Part shown: positions 48,896 through 60,523 of the stretch, piece by piece
How the letters are laid out: the number at the start of each line of letters is the position of its first letter
Position numbering within the stretch: position 1 is the stretch's first letter
DNA from: Spiroplasma endosymbiont of Poecilobothrus nobilitatus
GTDB lineage: Bacteria > Bacillota_I > Bacilli_A > Mycoplasmatales > Mycoplasmataceae
Assembly: GCF_964030655.1 (NCBI RefSeq)
Contig: NZ_OZ034915.1
Coordinates: forward strand, 310,001-374,000
Reading direction: 5' to 3'
Length of the DNA: 64,000 bases
The notes under the pieces: model-generated
The model's database searches: none
Told to the model about the DNA's origin: nothing
Seen by the model: the letters and a program-made list of their open reading frames with translations, nothing else
Translations under genes and position numbers: made by a program

Positions 48896-49699
48896 ATTAA
48901 CAGGCTATTTGAAATTAATTATATTGATTGACCATTAATATTATTTATTGCTAAGATATTAGTCTTCTTTGCTGTTGTTTATTTTGTTTCATATCTTACA
49001 AATCTTACTGTTTTAAAGAAAAAAACAAAACAAAGTTTAACAATTATTTTTTTAGTTGGAATTCAAGCTAGTTTTTATTTTTTACTAATGGATACAACTA
49101 ATTTATTGGTTCTTCGTAATCTCCTTTCCTCAACAGTTTGCTTAATTAGTTTATGAATCTTAATTGGTAAACAATTGCTTCCTAATTATTATAATGATTC
49201 AATTATTTGTCTTTTTTCAATTATATTTAAAGTTAGTTTAATAACAATATTTGCAATTCATAAAGCTAGTACCAAAGGCTCAGACAATATGATTATTATT
49301 TTTCTATTTTTTATTTCGTTTATTGCAACAATATATTTTTTTAAACAATATTGAAAAAAATATTTAAAGATTGTCCTAATTAATAAAATTTTAGCTTATA
49401 TCAATACATTTAAGCCATTTCATCGTGCTTTAAATGAAAATAATATTTCTCTTGTATTATTTTCACAAAATGTTTTTGTTTTAATTTCCCTTGCTTTTTC
49501 TGTTAATAGTACAATTATATTTAAAAAACTTTCATTAATTTTAAAAAAACAAAATATTAGGGAAAATTTTAGTTTCATTAATTTATGTGAATTAGATAAT
49601 GCTATTAAGTCTTTACAAATGCATATGCTAGTAAATAAACGCAGTGAAAAAGAATTAAAAATTATTTTAAATGGTTATCAAAAAGAGTGTTTAAATTAG
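48896..49699 (+). CDS. Multi-pass membrane protein, unusual start codon
   Basis: The frame is open to TAG at 49697-49699 and gives about 267 residues with four to five hydrophobic segments (ILFIAKILVFFAVVYFVSYL; LTIIFLVGIQASFYFLL; MIIIFLFFISFIATIYFF) and a soluble helical C-terminus (CELDNAIKSLQMHMLVNKRS). No ATG, GTG or TTG fits at the 5' end; ATT at 48896 lies after AAAGGTAAGGTG and could act as start (MNRLFEINYIDWPLI). Alternatively the true start was lost. Not recognised. Confidence 0.6.
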
Positions 49700-49772
49700 C
49701 ATAGTCTTCTAAATGTTATTTTTAATTAAATAAAATTTTAAAAATTAAAAAATAAAAAAGGAGATATAAATA

Positions 49773-51389
49773 ATGAAAAAAATTTTGTTTATCTTAAGTA
49801 GTGTTATTTTAACAAGTTCACCTGTTTTTGGTTTGAGTGGATGTGCGCCTACCCCCGCTGGGCACCGTGATATTGATACAACGAGTGGGGGAGAAAATGA
49901 TAAAAATGGGGGAACTAGTGTTGATTATGAAAAAAATCGAATTATTAAACGATTAACTAGTTTTAGTGAATTGTCACCTCTTGTTGTTGACAGTAATGAA
50001 TACCAAACTGTTAATAATGCTGCTGCTTTCAGCATTTTAGAAAGTAAATTTAAAGAATTTAGTGATGATTTAATGCTAACACAAAAAAATTTTACGCCTA
50101 TTGAAATTGCAGAAGATGGAACTACTCATTATGGGGAATTAACAGTTGTTGTTGATTATAAAAATAAAGAATTAACTAATCCAAAAACAAATGATTCAAA
50201 TTTTTTAATTCCTGTTGCTACTAATAATTTAAAATTAACAAATGATACAGTTCAAAAATTAAATAAAAGCATGACAATGGTTTTATCTAAAATTAATCTT
50301 CCATTTCAAGGCAATAACTTAGCAATTGGCAAGATTTTATCGTTAATTACAACGTTTCATCTTTTTGATAATTTGCCAAAAGTTATTCCAACTTCATTTA
50401 ATGCGGATGATCAAAATTGAAAAAAATGAGAAGCCTTTGTTAATGATGAATTAATTAATTTACCACTTGCTGATGAAGTACTTAAAAATGGCGAAATTAA
50501 TGAAACAATAAAGAAAGATATCTTGTTTGGTACTACTTTAGAAATAAAAATTAAAGCAAAATATCTTAATATTTTAAATAGTTTAGCACCAGATATTATT
50601 CATTTCCGTAATTTTGTTCTTGAAAAACGTGAGCAACAAAAATCACAAAATTTAATCTTATTACTATTACAATATTTATTTGAAAAGCCACGAGAAATTA
50701 ACAATGATGGGTTTTTAGATGTTAATAAAAATATTAAAAGTACATTTAGTATTAATTTAGAACATATTTTACATAATTTGTTAGAAGGATGAAAAAGCAA
50801 AAGTGGTGAATGGTCAGCTAATAGAACTCCAATTTCAATTGTAGTAAAAGTTGATTTATTAATATCAAATAAAACGATTAATATTAAATATGAAAAAATT
50901 CCGGAAAGTTTTTGACAATTAACAACAACACACTGGACAGAGGGACTTATTGATATCCTTTCTATTGATGAAATTAAAGCGTTTATTAATCAATTATTTA
51001 ATTACGATTTAATAACTGATTTATCAATAAAATTAAAACTTATTAATTGAGATTTTAATTTTTCAATTCCACTTAATGGGCAAATTAAAAAACTTATACC
51101 ATCAATATTAAAAATTAGTGGACATAGTAGTGATGCAATTGATAATACTGCTATAGAATTGGTTAGTGGATTAGTTAAAATTGAATATCGGGATGAAAAA
51201 GAGGGGGCATGGAAAAAAGCTGCTAAAATTACTGATTTAGCATCAGCGCTAGAAATGCGAATTAATATTAATAATATTAAGTTTAAAGTTAAATCAATTA
51301 ATGATACGATGATTTTACTTGAAACAACTAATCCGGATTTACATCTAATCTTTATTCCAGATATTGATTCTAAAATTTTTGGGAAATAG
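49773..51389 (+). CDS. Lipoprotein, 538 aa, unknown
   Basis: Signal peptide MKKILFILSSVILTSSPVFG with lipobox LSGC predicts a membrane-anchored surface lipoprotein. A Gly/Asn/Thr-rich linker (residues 27-50) precedes repeating segments with NLxIxxIL-type patterns (NLAIGKILSLITTF; NILNSLAPDIIHF; LINWDFNFSIPLNG). No enzyme motif. A strong AAGGAG precedes the start and a terminator follows. It could belong to a spiroplasma adhesin- or spiralin-associated lipoprotein family, but nothing specific supports this. TGA codons are Trp; intact. Confidence 0.85.
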
Positions 51390-51412
51390 TTATTTTTAAA
51401 AATTAAAATAAG

Positions 51413-51455
51413 AAAAGAATACTTTAATTATTAATTAACAAAAGTATTCTTTTTA
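51413..51455 (+). terminator. Rho-independent terminator
   Basis: AAGAATACTTT / AAAGTATTCTT stem followed by TTTTATTTT, directly after the lipoprotein gene. Confidence 0.8.
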
Positions 51456-51568
51456 TTTTAAGAAATTATTGAATTAATTTAATGTAATAACATTTTATTG
51501 TTATGATTGCATTTTAAATTATAATCAGTATAATTTAAAAAGATTATAAGTAATAAATAGAAGTCTAA

Positions 51569-51853
51569 ATGATAAAAATTGCTTTAATTTATTCGGCAGG
51601 AATTAGTGCTAATCGAATTTTAGATAAAATTAATGATGTTATTGTTAAAAATAATTATGATATGAAATTTTTTGTGATAACACCAGAGCAATTAGATAAT
51701 AATTACAATATTATTTTATTAGCTCCCCAAGTTGAATATTTATCAGCAAAAGTAGTTGCTATTGCAAAGAATAGCAAAGTTGCTGTGTTACCATCAGAAT
51801 TATATATTAATAATGATTCAAAAGAGATTATTGATTTTGTTAATACGTTATAA
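51569..51853 (+). CDS. PTS IIB-like protein without the active cysteine
   Basis: The 94-aa protein has the fold pattern of lactose/cellobiose IIB subunits: a first strand and P-loop (IKIALIYSAGISANRILDKI), YDMKFFVITPEQL, YNIILLAPQVEYL (the LLAPQV motif) and VAVLPSELYINND. In active IIB proteins the loop after the first strand is CSAGMST, with a phosphorylated Cys; here it is YSAGISA, so it cannot carry the phosphoryl group. It stands alone without IIA or IIC. It may be regulatory or degenerate. Weak ribosome binding site (AGAAG). Confidence 0.72.
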   Translation: MIKIALIYSAGISANRILDKINDVIVKNNYDMKFFVITPEQLDNNYNIILLAPQVEYLSAKVVAIAKNSKVAVLPSELYINNDSKEIIDFVNTL

Positions 51854-51896
51854 GTTTAAATTTTTTGTTAAAAAATTTTTGTTTTATTCAATTTCT

Positions 51897-53039
51897 TTAA
51901 TTTTGTAGAAAACTCTTGATATTTATAAAATATACCTAAAATTAGGTATATTTTTAATATAAGAGGTGAATAATTAATGGAAAAAATAATTGAAGAATTA
52001 ATAAATAGTTTAACAGATGATCAATTTTTAGAATTTTATGAAAAAGTCAAAAAAGAAGCAGAATTAATTAAAAAACAAAAACGCTTAAATAAAATTGATC
52101 AAAAATTTAGGGATAAAGGTATTAAATGTCATAATTGTCAATCTTTTTATTGTGTTAAAAATGGTCATAATCCTGAAAGAAAACAAAAATATTTATGCAA
52201 AAAATGTCGTGCTAGTTTTGATGCTTTTCGTGATCATTTTACGTATTGAAGTCATTTAAATTATGAACAGTGAAATTTATTGATTCAAATTTCATTATTA
52301 GGCCAATCTAGTAAAATGATTTCCCACTTTATTAAAACATCACCGAAAACCGCTTGATATAATCGCCAAAAAATAATGAAATCAAAACAATTAGAAAACA
52401 CCCAATTAAAATTTAAAACAAACGTTAAATGGCCAAATTCAAATCGATGAAACATTTATTAAAGAAATCCACAAAGGTAATTTTAAAGATAAATTTGATA
52501 AAAGAAAAATTCATCTTGATTCATTTTCAACCAACACTAAATGTTGTATTCAAATGGCTGTTGATAGCAATAATAATATTTATGTTAAATCAACCAACAC
52601 AAAACGATTACAAAAACAGTGAATTATTGAAAATATTAATAAACAATTAATCAAAGAAAATTCAATTATTATTTCTGACATGCAACCATTATATTTATTA
52701 GTAGCAAAACAAACAAATTCTATTTTATTAGCAACTAAAACTAGTACAAATCCTGATGCTAGTTATCAGAAGTTAAATAAAATTAGTAAATTACAATCAA
52801 ATCTTAAAGAATCCTTAATTCATTATCATGGCTTAGGTTTCATGAACATTCAAAATTATTTAAATCTCTGAAAATGAAAATACCAGCATAAAGGTTTAAC
52901 GCCAAACCAACAAACATCGGTATTATATTTTAACGTATAAAAAAGTTAAATAACAATATTAAAAGTTTATATAATTTTCTTTTAAAGTTATCATATTGAT
53001 GATTTTTTTTATTTCATCAATAGTTTTCTACAAAATTAA
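51897..53039 (+). mobile_element. IS-D copy 6, 4-bp insertion
   Basis: Both ends present; 1143 bp, four more than the intact copy due to an extra ACAA-type tetranucleotide near 52418. Confidence 0.9.
51977..52936 (+). pseudogene. IS-D copy 6 transposase, frameshifted
   Basis: Zinc ribbon (CHNCQSF...CKKCRASF; the first Pro is His as in copy 7) and the next 55 residues are intact to TQLKFKT, then the 4-base insertion shifts the frame before QIDETFI. The downstream catalytic region is otherwise normal. Shared CHNCQ and Asn-to-Lys changes group copies 6 and 7 as a sub-lineage. Confidence 0.86.
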
Positions 53040-53195
53040 AATAAATAATTTATCTATAATTATAGCAAACAGAAAAAAATTACAAGTATAATGATGATAA
53101 CATATTGTAAATTACTGCCTTATTTTTGGAAAGAATTAATTGTGACAAAAATGGGATCATTACATAAATGATATTAAAAATATTAAAAGAATAAA

Positions 53196-53234
53196 TAAAA
53201 ATTTGGTAATACCTTGCAAAGTTCTTACCAAATT
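53196..53234 (-). terminator. Terminator of the efp-asp23 unit
   Basis: ATTTGGTAA / TTACCAAAT stem with a 15-base loop; on the minus strand it ends in TTTTTATTT, as needed for the genes at 53279-54173. Confidence 0.8.
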
Positions 53235-53278
53235 CATAATATTTTTCTTTTTTCTATAGTTACTTCGCTGTTAAATTA

Positions 53279-53584
53279 TTAATGATGATAAGCGATACTA
53301 ATATTTTTTGGTTTAATTTGTAACGAATAACTTAATTCTTTCATAATTGCTTCATTAATTTCAACTGTTAAATCATTTAAGTTTTCTTTTGCCATTACTT
53401 TTCCGCTAATATAAATGTGCAATAATGAATTATCAATCATGTGACATTCAACTTTATCTGCAAAATATTGGTGGGTCATATCACGGATTGCATATAAAAT
53501 AATCTTTTTAATTGTTAATAAACTAACAACAATTGTCCCACGATGATTATTTTTAATTGTTAATTTATTAAAATTATTATTCAT
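53279..53584 (-). CDS. Asp23/Gls24 family protein
   Basis: The 101-aa protein has the short Asp23/Gls24 fold: TIKNNHRGTIVVSLLTIKKI, VECHMIDNSLLHIYISGKV and IMKELSYSLQIKPKNISIAY. Members are envelope-stress-linked or of unknown role, and one usually sits near efp and nusB in Firmicutes; here it follows efp by 31 bases. The ATG at 53584 is eight bases from AAAGGAGA; a TTG six bases upstream is too close to that site. Confidence 0.85.
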   Translation of the reverse strand: MNNNFNKLTIKNNHRGTIVVSLLTIKKIILYAIRDMTHQYFADKVECHMIDNSLLHIYISGKVMAKENLNDLTVEINEAIMKELSYSLQIKPKNISIAYHH

Positions 53585-53615
53585 CTTCAATCTCTCCTTT
53601 TATGAATTGTTAAAA

Positions 53616-54173
53616 TTAAGCCCGTCCGTAATATTTTCCATCACTAGTTGAAACAGTAATAACTTCGCCTTCTTTAATAAACAACGGAACCTGTAATTCT
53701 CATCCAGTCTCTAGCACTGCTTTTTTCATTGTTACAGAACTAGTATCACCTTTTACTGCTGTTTCTGCCTCAGTAACTGTTAGATCTACCTTATCTGGTA
53801 AAATAATTCCCAATATTTCACCATCATATTTTGTAACAGAAGCCATCACTCCTTCTTTTAAAAAGTTTTTTTCTCAAACTAAATTAGTTGAGGGAATTTC
53901 TAATTGCTCATAAGTTTGCGTATCCATAAAGATGACATTAGTACCATCATCATATAAATATTGCATTTCAACCTTATCAATCATTGCTTTTTCAACTTTA
54001 TCACCACCAGTGAAAGTAATATTTGTTGTTGCATTGCTTCGCAAATTTTTAACTTTTGTTTTAACATGTGCTTGCCCACGACCAGATTTTGAATGTTGTG
54101 CTTCAATTACTACGTAAATATTACTATCATATTGAAACGTTAATCCTGGGCGGAAATCGTTTACACTAATCAT
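53616..54173 (-). CDS. efp: Translation elongation factor P
   Basis: The 185-aa protein relieves ribosome stalling at proline runs. Domain I has GLTFQYDSNIYVVIEAQHSK followed by SGRGQAHVKTKVKNL with the exposed loop residue in the SKSGRG segment (Lys usually modified), domain II FMDTQTYEQLEIP, and domain III KVDLTVTEAE, PLFIKEGEVITVSTSDGKY and GRA at the end. Length is standard. It is co-oriented with asp23 and flanked by two IS-D copies. One TGA Trp codon. Intact. Confidence 0.95.
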
Positions 54174-54250
54174 CTTTTTCTTCCTTTTCTATTTCTCGTA
54201 GTTTAATTAATTATATCGTAATTTTAAACAGAAAGTTATTAAAATTAACT

Positions 54251-55389
54251 TTAATTTTGTAGAAAACTCTTGATATTTATAAAATATACCTAAAATTAGG
54301 TATATTCTTAATATAATAGGTGAATAATTAATGGAAAAAATAATTGAAGAATTAATAAATAGTTTAACAGATGATCAATTTTTAGAATTTCATGAAAAAG
54401 TCAAAAAAGAAGCAGAATTAATTAAAAAACAAAAACGCTTAAATAAAATTGATCAAAAATTTAGGGATAAAGGTATTAAATGTCATAATTGTCAATCTTT
54501 TTATTGTGTTAAAAATGGTCATAATCCTGAAGGAAAACAAAAATATTTATGCAAAAAATGTCGTGCTAGTTTTGATGCTTTTCGTGATCATTTTACGTAT
54601 TGAAGTCATTTAAATTATGAACAGTGAAATTTATTGATTCAAATTTCATTATTAGGCCAATCTAGTAAAATGATTTCCCACTTTATTAAAACATCACCGA
54701 AAACCGCTTGATATAATCGCCAAAAAATAATGAAATCAAAACAATTAGAAAACACCCAATTAAAATTTAAAACGTTAAATGGCCAAATTCAAATCGATGA
54801 AACATTTATTAAAGAAATCCACAAAGGTAATTTTAAAGATAAATTTGATAAAAGAAAAATTCATCTTGATTCATTTTCAATCAACACTAAATGTTGTATT
54901 CAAATGGCTGTTGATAGCAATAATAATATTTATGTTAAATCAACCAACACAAAACGATTACAAAAACAGTGAATTATTGAAAATATTAATAAACAATTAA
55001 TCAAAGAAAATTCAATTATTATTTCTGACATGCAACCATTATATTTATTAGTAGCAAAACAAACAAATTCTATTTTATTAGCAACTAAAACTATTACAAA
55101 TCCTGATGCTAGTTATCGGAAGTTAAATAAAATTAGTAAATTACAATCAAATCTTAAAGAATCCTTAATTCATTATCATGGCTTAGGTTTCACGAACATT
55201 CAAAATTATTTAAATCTCTGAAAATGAAAATACCAGCATAAAGGTTTAACGCCAAACCAACAAACATCGGTATTATATTTTAACGTATAAAAAAGTTAAA
55301 TAACAATATTAAAAGTTTATATAATTTTCTTTTAAAGTTATCATATTGATGATTTTTTTTATTTAATCAAGAGTTTTCTACAAAATTAA
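54251..55389 (+). mobile_element. IS-D copy 7, apparently intact (1139 bp)
   Basis: Complete element with terminal inverted repeats TTAATTTTGTAGAAAACTC / complement and an uninterrupted transposase. The leader holds an inverted repeat (ATACCTAAAATTAGGTAT) before the ribosome binding site, perhaps a transposase-level regulator or a block to read-in transcription. No obvious target duplication could be fixed because the flanks are AT-rich. Confidence 0.9.
54331..55290 (+). CDS. IS-D transposase, intact 319 aa
   Basis: An N-terminal helical region (MEKIIEELINSLTDDQFLEF) leads to a zinc ribbon (CHNCQSFYCVKNGHNP ... KYLCKKCRASFD, about residues 50-85), an HTH-like part (QISLLGQSSKMISHFIK) and a DDE-type core: QIDETFIKEI (first Asp), IIISDMQPLYLL (second Asp) and a late acidic/His region (IHYHGLGFTNIQNYLNLWKW). 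This architecture fits the IS1595/ISXO2 group best. Three TGA codons are Trp. AGGTGA precedes the ATG. It is the only full IS-D copy here without a lesion and so the likely source of transposase for the others. Confidence 0.85.
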
Positions 55390-55469
55390 AAAAAATTAAT
55401 AAAAAGGAGAAAATTTCTTTTAAACAAATTTTCCCCAAATATTTTAATTTTATAAAATTGTAAGGTAAC

Positions 55470-56117
55470 CTAAACATTAATAAGATTTTCACCACGATAT
55501 CGATTTGAAGTTGACGACGCCTTAATAATAACATGATCAGTTGTTTTAGTAATTGTAAAATGACGGGGTGAGAAATAAAATGTTGGATTTAAGATAGCAA
55601 AATAAGACATCATATCCTCAATTGGTAAGGATTTTAACATTTTCGCTTCATAATTAAATGTAATGGTATCTAACACAAGTGGTTGGGTTTGATATAATGT
55701 TATCGAAATAATATCAGTTTTATATGCAAAATGGGTACTATTCTTATTAACGATAATTTGTACTCATAATAATGCTGTCTTTGCACCGCCACTTGCTAGT
55801 GGTTGTCATGTCAAATCAGTTCACAATTTTGAAATTCCGTCCTTGTCATAATAAATAAATTTTAATTCATCGCTTGGAATTTCGCCATGATATTCGTTTG
55901 TTTCTAATGAATCATAAATTACATTTTGAAATATCGTTTCAGTTACTTTTGTGGTTGGTTGTTGTGTTTCGAAAACAGGAATTAAAGCTAATTCACTTTT
56001 AAATAAAGATAAATAAATTTTACTACGATCACGAGTTTCAATTCCAGCACAACTGACAACAGTAGCAGAAACACTAATAACCATTAAAACCGTAAAAGAT
56101 GTTAACAACTTTTTCAT
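55470..56117 (-). CDS. Lipoprotein at the end of the opp operon
   Basis: The 215-aa product has a lipoprotein signal MKKLLTSFTVLMVISVSATV with lipobox VVSC. The first 80 residues after the Cys (SKIYLSLFKSELALIPVFET; TVTETIFQNVIYDSLETNEY-like) resemble the N-terminal region of OppA proteins, but it is much shorter, so it may be a truncated relative of the neighbouring oppA or a separate small lipoprotein. The ATG at 56117 follows GGGAGG and is one base after the oppA stop, i.e. coupled. No lesions are seen. Confidence 0.75.
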
Positions 56118-56118
56118 A

Positions 56119-58291
56119 TTAATAATCCTCCCTAAACGCCGCATAATCAGTTTGAATAATTGCTAATTGTTGTTGATAACGTTTTTCAATAATTTGCCGT
56201 TCTTGTGTCGTTAGTAAGTAAGGATTTAAAACCATTCCTCAATGTTTATATTTTGAACTACCATACCCAATTGTAACTTGTGTTCGTGGTGTTACATATG
56301 AAATTCGAATTTGATATGATCCATTTGGAACATAAACTGGAATAAACATAAAATTAGTATAAATAGCATTAAATTCAACTTCGGCAAAGCCTCGATAACG
56401 ATCAGATAAGCGAACGGGATCAGTAATTTCATCACTTGCCGCAACTTGGTTAGTATAATTTTTAAAAACATTATAAAAATTTTCAATTGCTGTTGTATTT
56501 TTTAAAAGATTTCAATATGGATTATTCAATTGATCCTTAATTGTTGTATAATCTGGTGCAAGGTTATTCGTTAATTTTAGGTCACTAAAAATCCGTGAAG
56601 TTCCAAAATAATATTGTAAATCACCACCTAAGGAAAAGGTATGCAAGTAAGTATATGGATCAGCATAATCTGGTGACCACCCTCCTGCTTGCATATCTCA
56701 ATCTGCTTTTTTACGACGGGTTTCATATTCCGTAGCGTCAACAGTAATATCTGAAATAATTTTAATTACATCATTTTCAGCGTTAAATGAGTCAATCATA
56801 TTCAATAAAAATTTATTAACTGTTAATGTGTATGCCCCATTCATTAAAAAGCGAAATTCAACTTGTGAAGAACCAATATTTGTTTGTAATCAAGTGCGAA
56901 TATCATTTAAAATATTATCATCATTTTTTAATAAATCTTTGTTACGATATAAAGCATCACTACCATCTTTTAATAGTTGGCTGGCAGCCATTGCATTACC
57001 ATCTAAAAAATGGTTTGCATATTCTTCTTAAACATATGACGCATAATCAACATCCCCATTATATATAAAATAACGTGCAGTATAAACATTTCGTAAAAAC
57101 TTGGAAGTTGGTGAATCATCTATGGCTTCGGAATAATATTTAACAAATTTACTACGGTCTAGCTGGGCTGAAAAATATTTTCGAACTTTATCATATTGTA
57201 ACGCCTTACTTGCATTTAATGCTTGATTAGCACGAACTGGATTTGAATTTAAAATATCACTATTAGCATAATTGTGAATAATTGTATACGTTGTTGGATC
57301 AGGATTAATAATACTTGATGCACCACTAAAAATTGGATTAGCAGGATTAGAGCCAACGTATTTCTTTCAGCCATTACTATCTGTTGGTTCAACTAGAAAA
57401 TCATTAACATCACCTGATTCAAATAAAACACGTTCACGCGAAACATCATTATTTGCTAAATAAGTATAATTTAATTTATCAATGTATGTTAATTTGGTAT
57501 GCCGATAAGCAGGATTTTTTCGCAATAAAATTTGTGAAGTTGAACTATATTTTTCAATTAAATATGCTCCTGAATACCAAATATTTTTATAATTGGTCCC
57601 ATAATTATAACCTTGTCGTAACGCCTTTTCTGGTAATGGTGCAAAAGCTAAATAAGTCATTAAAGTATCAAAATATTCTGCTGACTTTGTTAATTTAATG
57701 GTAATTTCATCATCAGCCTCATTAATTGTCATTCCTATTTTTTTCAAATTGGATCATTATAATAATCTGTTTGATAATTGCCTGCCTGAAAATGATCTCA
57801 AATTTCTTGTGCACCACTAATGAAAGTTTGTCATAATCCTGATGTTGCCGATAAGTTTTTTGGAAATAAAACAAATTTAGCAGCATTAATCATATCACTA
57901 GCTTTAACTTGCCGTTGAAAATTACCTTGATAATCAAATCATTTTGCTTGTGGTGAAATTTTATATTTTCATTCACTTTGATCAGCATTAGGAATTCCAA
58001 CATATTTTGATGTTTTATCTTTTTTTCAGTAAGATCACCGAAACTACGATTATATTTATCAGTTGCTACTAATGTTCCAAGAACATCAGCTAAAATTTTA
58101 TTATCATCAACTAACATTGTTGATGCACTTGACCATGATGTTAAGGGGAATTTAAAAATAGAACGAAAAACATTATCGGTAATTAAACGATTTGCTAACA
58201 ATTCTAAACTAATTCCACACGAAACGGCTAATGGTGTTGCTGTTGTTATTGCCGTAAAACTAGCAAAAAGTGCCAATTTCTTTTTAAACAT
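56119..58291 (-). pseudogene. oppA: Oligopeptide-binding lipoprotein OppA, broken
   Basis: The signal peptide (KKKLALFASFTAITTATPLA, lipobox AVSC) and an SBP_bac_5-type body of about 720 residues are visible: TSWSSASTMLVDDN, YNYGTNYKNIWYSGAYLIEK, VRANQALNASKALQYDKVRK and AGGWSPDYADPYTYLHTF. One frameshift lies in an A-run near 58020 and one TAA at 57028-57030 (DYASYV then EEYANHF). It would bind peptides outside the membrane for the OppBCDF importer. Both lesions lie early or central, so no full protein is made. Confidence 0.88.
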
Positions 58292-58353
58292 CATTACCCC
58301 CCCTTTCTGTCAACTGCCATAGCAAGTTTAGATTTTGCTGAAGCAATTTCACG

Positions 58354-60522
58354 TTAATTCCCAAATAAATAGTGCCCCGTTTTAATTTCAGTAAACTCTG
58401 GTAAATCAAATAAGTAATCTAAATGTTCTTTTTCTGGTTCATAGATAAAATGAACTTTTTCTTTTTCATAATTTGGATTAGGTAACGGGATTGCTGATAA
58501 TAATGCGAGCGTATATGGATGTAATGGATTAGTAAATAACTCCTCAGCGTTTGCTAATTCAACAAGTTGACCATGATAAATAACAGCAATTCGGTCAGCA
58601 ATAAACCGTACAACCGATAAATCATGGGCAACAAAAATATAAGTTAAATTATATTGTTGTTGAAATTTTTTCAATAAGTTTAAAACTTGGGCTCTAATTG
58701 AAACATCTAATGCTGAAATTGGTTCATCAGCAATAATAAATTGTGGTTTCATAATTAATGCGCGAGCAATACCAATTCGTTGTCGTTGTCCTCCTGAAAA
58801 TTAATGTTAATAACGTGATAAATGTTCTGGTAATAATCCAACTTCTTTTAAAATGTTTAAAATTAAGAAATCTTTAACATCACGATCTTTAATTTGATCT
58901 GACTTTAATGGTTTTTCATTTTTCCCTAAATTATTATTATAATAAGTTAAATACAACTGGCGAGCAGTATCATTTTGATATAATTCAGGAAAATTTGTTA
59001 ACCCTTCTCCAATAATTTCTTCAACCGAAATTCGATCGTTTAATGACGAAGATGGATCTTGAAAAATCATTTTAATTTTTTAATTTTGTAAACGATTTTC
59101 TTGCCTTGTTGGTAATTTAAACAATTCCGCATTTTTAACAATTTCATCAATTAATGGTAAATCTAATAAACGATTAGAAGCAATAATGTCCGATGTTGAA
59201 GATTTATACTTCTTGCCTACTCATTGATAATATAATTTAATTGTTGTTTGATCACGAAAAACCCCATGTCGTGCTAAATATGATAAATCAGCAAGCATAA
59301 TTTGTTGTTGTTCTGATGTTGCACTTTTCTTAATCAAAGTCATTAATCCTTCTTTTCATTCATTATCTGGTAATGCTGCTAAACTTGTTTTAAAATTAGA
59401 CTTGGTTGCTAATTCACTTAATGTTTTCGCCATATCTGCTGTTGCAATTTTTATCATTAAAGCACTCGTTTGATATGCTTGCTGTAATGCAATAATTGCT
59501 TGTGGATTTGTTTGCGATTCTAATTCCAATTTTTGTAATTCCTGTAAATATGCCTTTTCAAAATCACTTTTGAAAACATTAAAACGTTTATTATAACCTA
59601 AAATATATTTTTTTCGTTTTCCCTTCGGAACAAAAAGAATAAAAGCTGCACGTTGATTTTTATGTAAAAAATTAATCTCATTTAACAATTTAGTATGAAT
59701 TGATAATAATTTTGCTAATTGTTCAAAAGAAGCATCATAATATTTTTGTGCTTGTTCTAATACAAGGTTTTCTTTTAAAGTATTACGATTTTCTTCTAAT
59801 TTTAAAAGAACTTTATAAATTTTATGCCCTAATAAAATATTTCCTTCAATAATTTCAATATTTCCGCGGACACGGCCTTTGATTTCTTCTTCTAGGGCAA
59901 GGGATAATAATGATGGAATTTATTCATGCAAATTATCCATAAAACGAAAAATTCGTTGATAAGCTTTTAACATATCTTTTAATAAAATTAAATTATATTC
60001 ATACATTTCTTTTACTAACGTAAAATGATTATTACTATGATTAAAATTTAGTAAATCAACTTTCTTTAATTCAAGGTCAGTTGTTACTAAATATTGTTTA
60101 TTTGTATAAGAAATTAATTCTTTCGTACTAACAACATATTTTTTATTTTCAAAATAACGATAATAACTAATTTTTAAATTATTAATATAGTTACTTAAAT
60201 TTTTATTTAATAACATATTATTATTTCGCAATAATCGCAGTTTTTCATTAATATCTAAATTAATTTTATATAATTGTGGTGGTTTTCCCCGAATCAAATA
60301 CTTATCCATATAAATTGTTCCATCTTTAATTGTTTGCACACCAGCAATGGCACGACCGATGGTTGTTTTACCACTTCCCGACTCACCAACAATACTAAAA
60401 ATTTCTCCACGGTAAATATCAAAACTTGCTCTTTTAACTGCATTTACTTTTTTATTTTTTTGGCGAAATTGAATTAACAAATCGCGAACCATAATAAACT
60501 GTTATTGTTCCTTTTTGTTCAT
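58354..60522 (-). pseudogene. oppF: Peptide ABC transporter ATPase OppF, five in-frame TAA
   Basis: Walker A GESGSGKTT, Q-loop [13 protein letters not shown], signature [15 protein letters not shown], Walker [13 protein letters not shown] and the C-terminal [16 protein letters not shown] are all present, with a mollicute-type insertion of about 330 residues between Walker A and the Q-loop. In-frame TAA codons at 60502-60504, 59920-59922, 59080-59082, 58807-58809 and 58801-58803 interrupt it, with no frameshift. Start at 60522 is two bases after the oppD stop. It is the most decayed member of the operon. Confidence 0.9.
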
Positions 60523-60523
60523 C

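Noticed and set aside
56292-56486. Short minus-strand frame starting MKIFIMFLK
   Set aside because: It is an out-of-frame shadow inside oppA; the oppA frame is continuous here.
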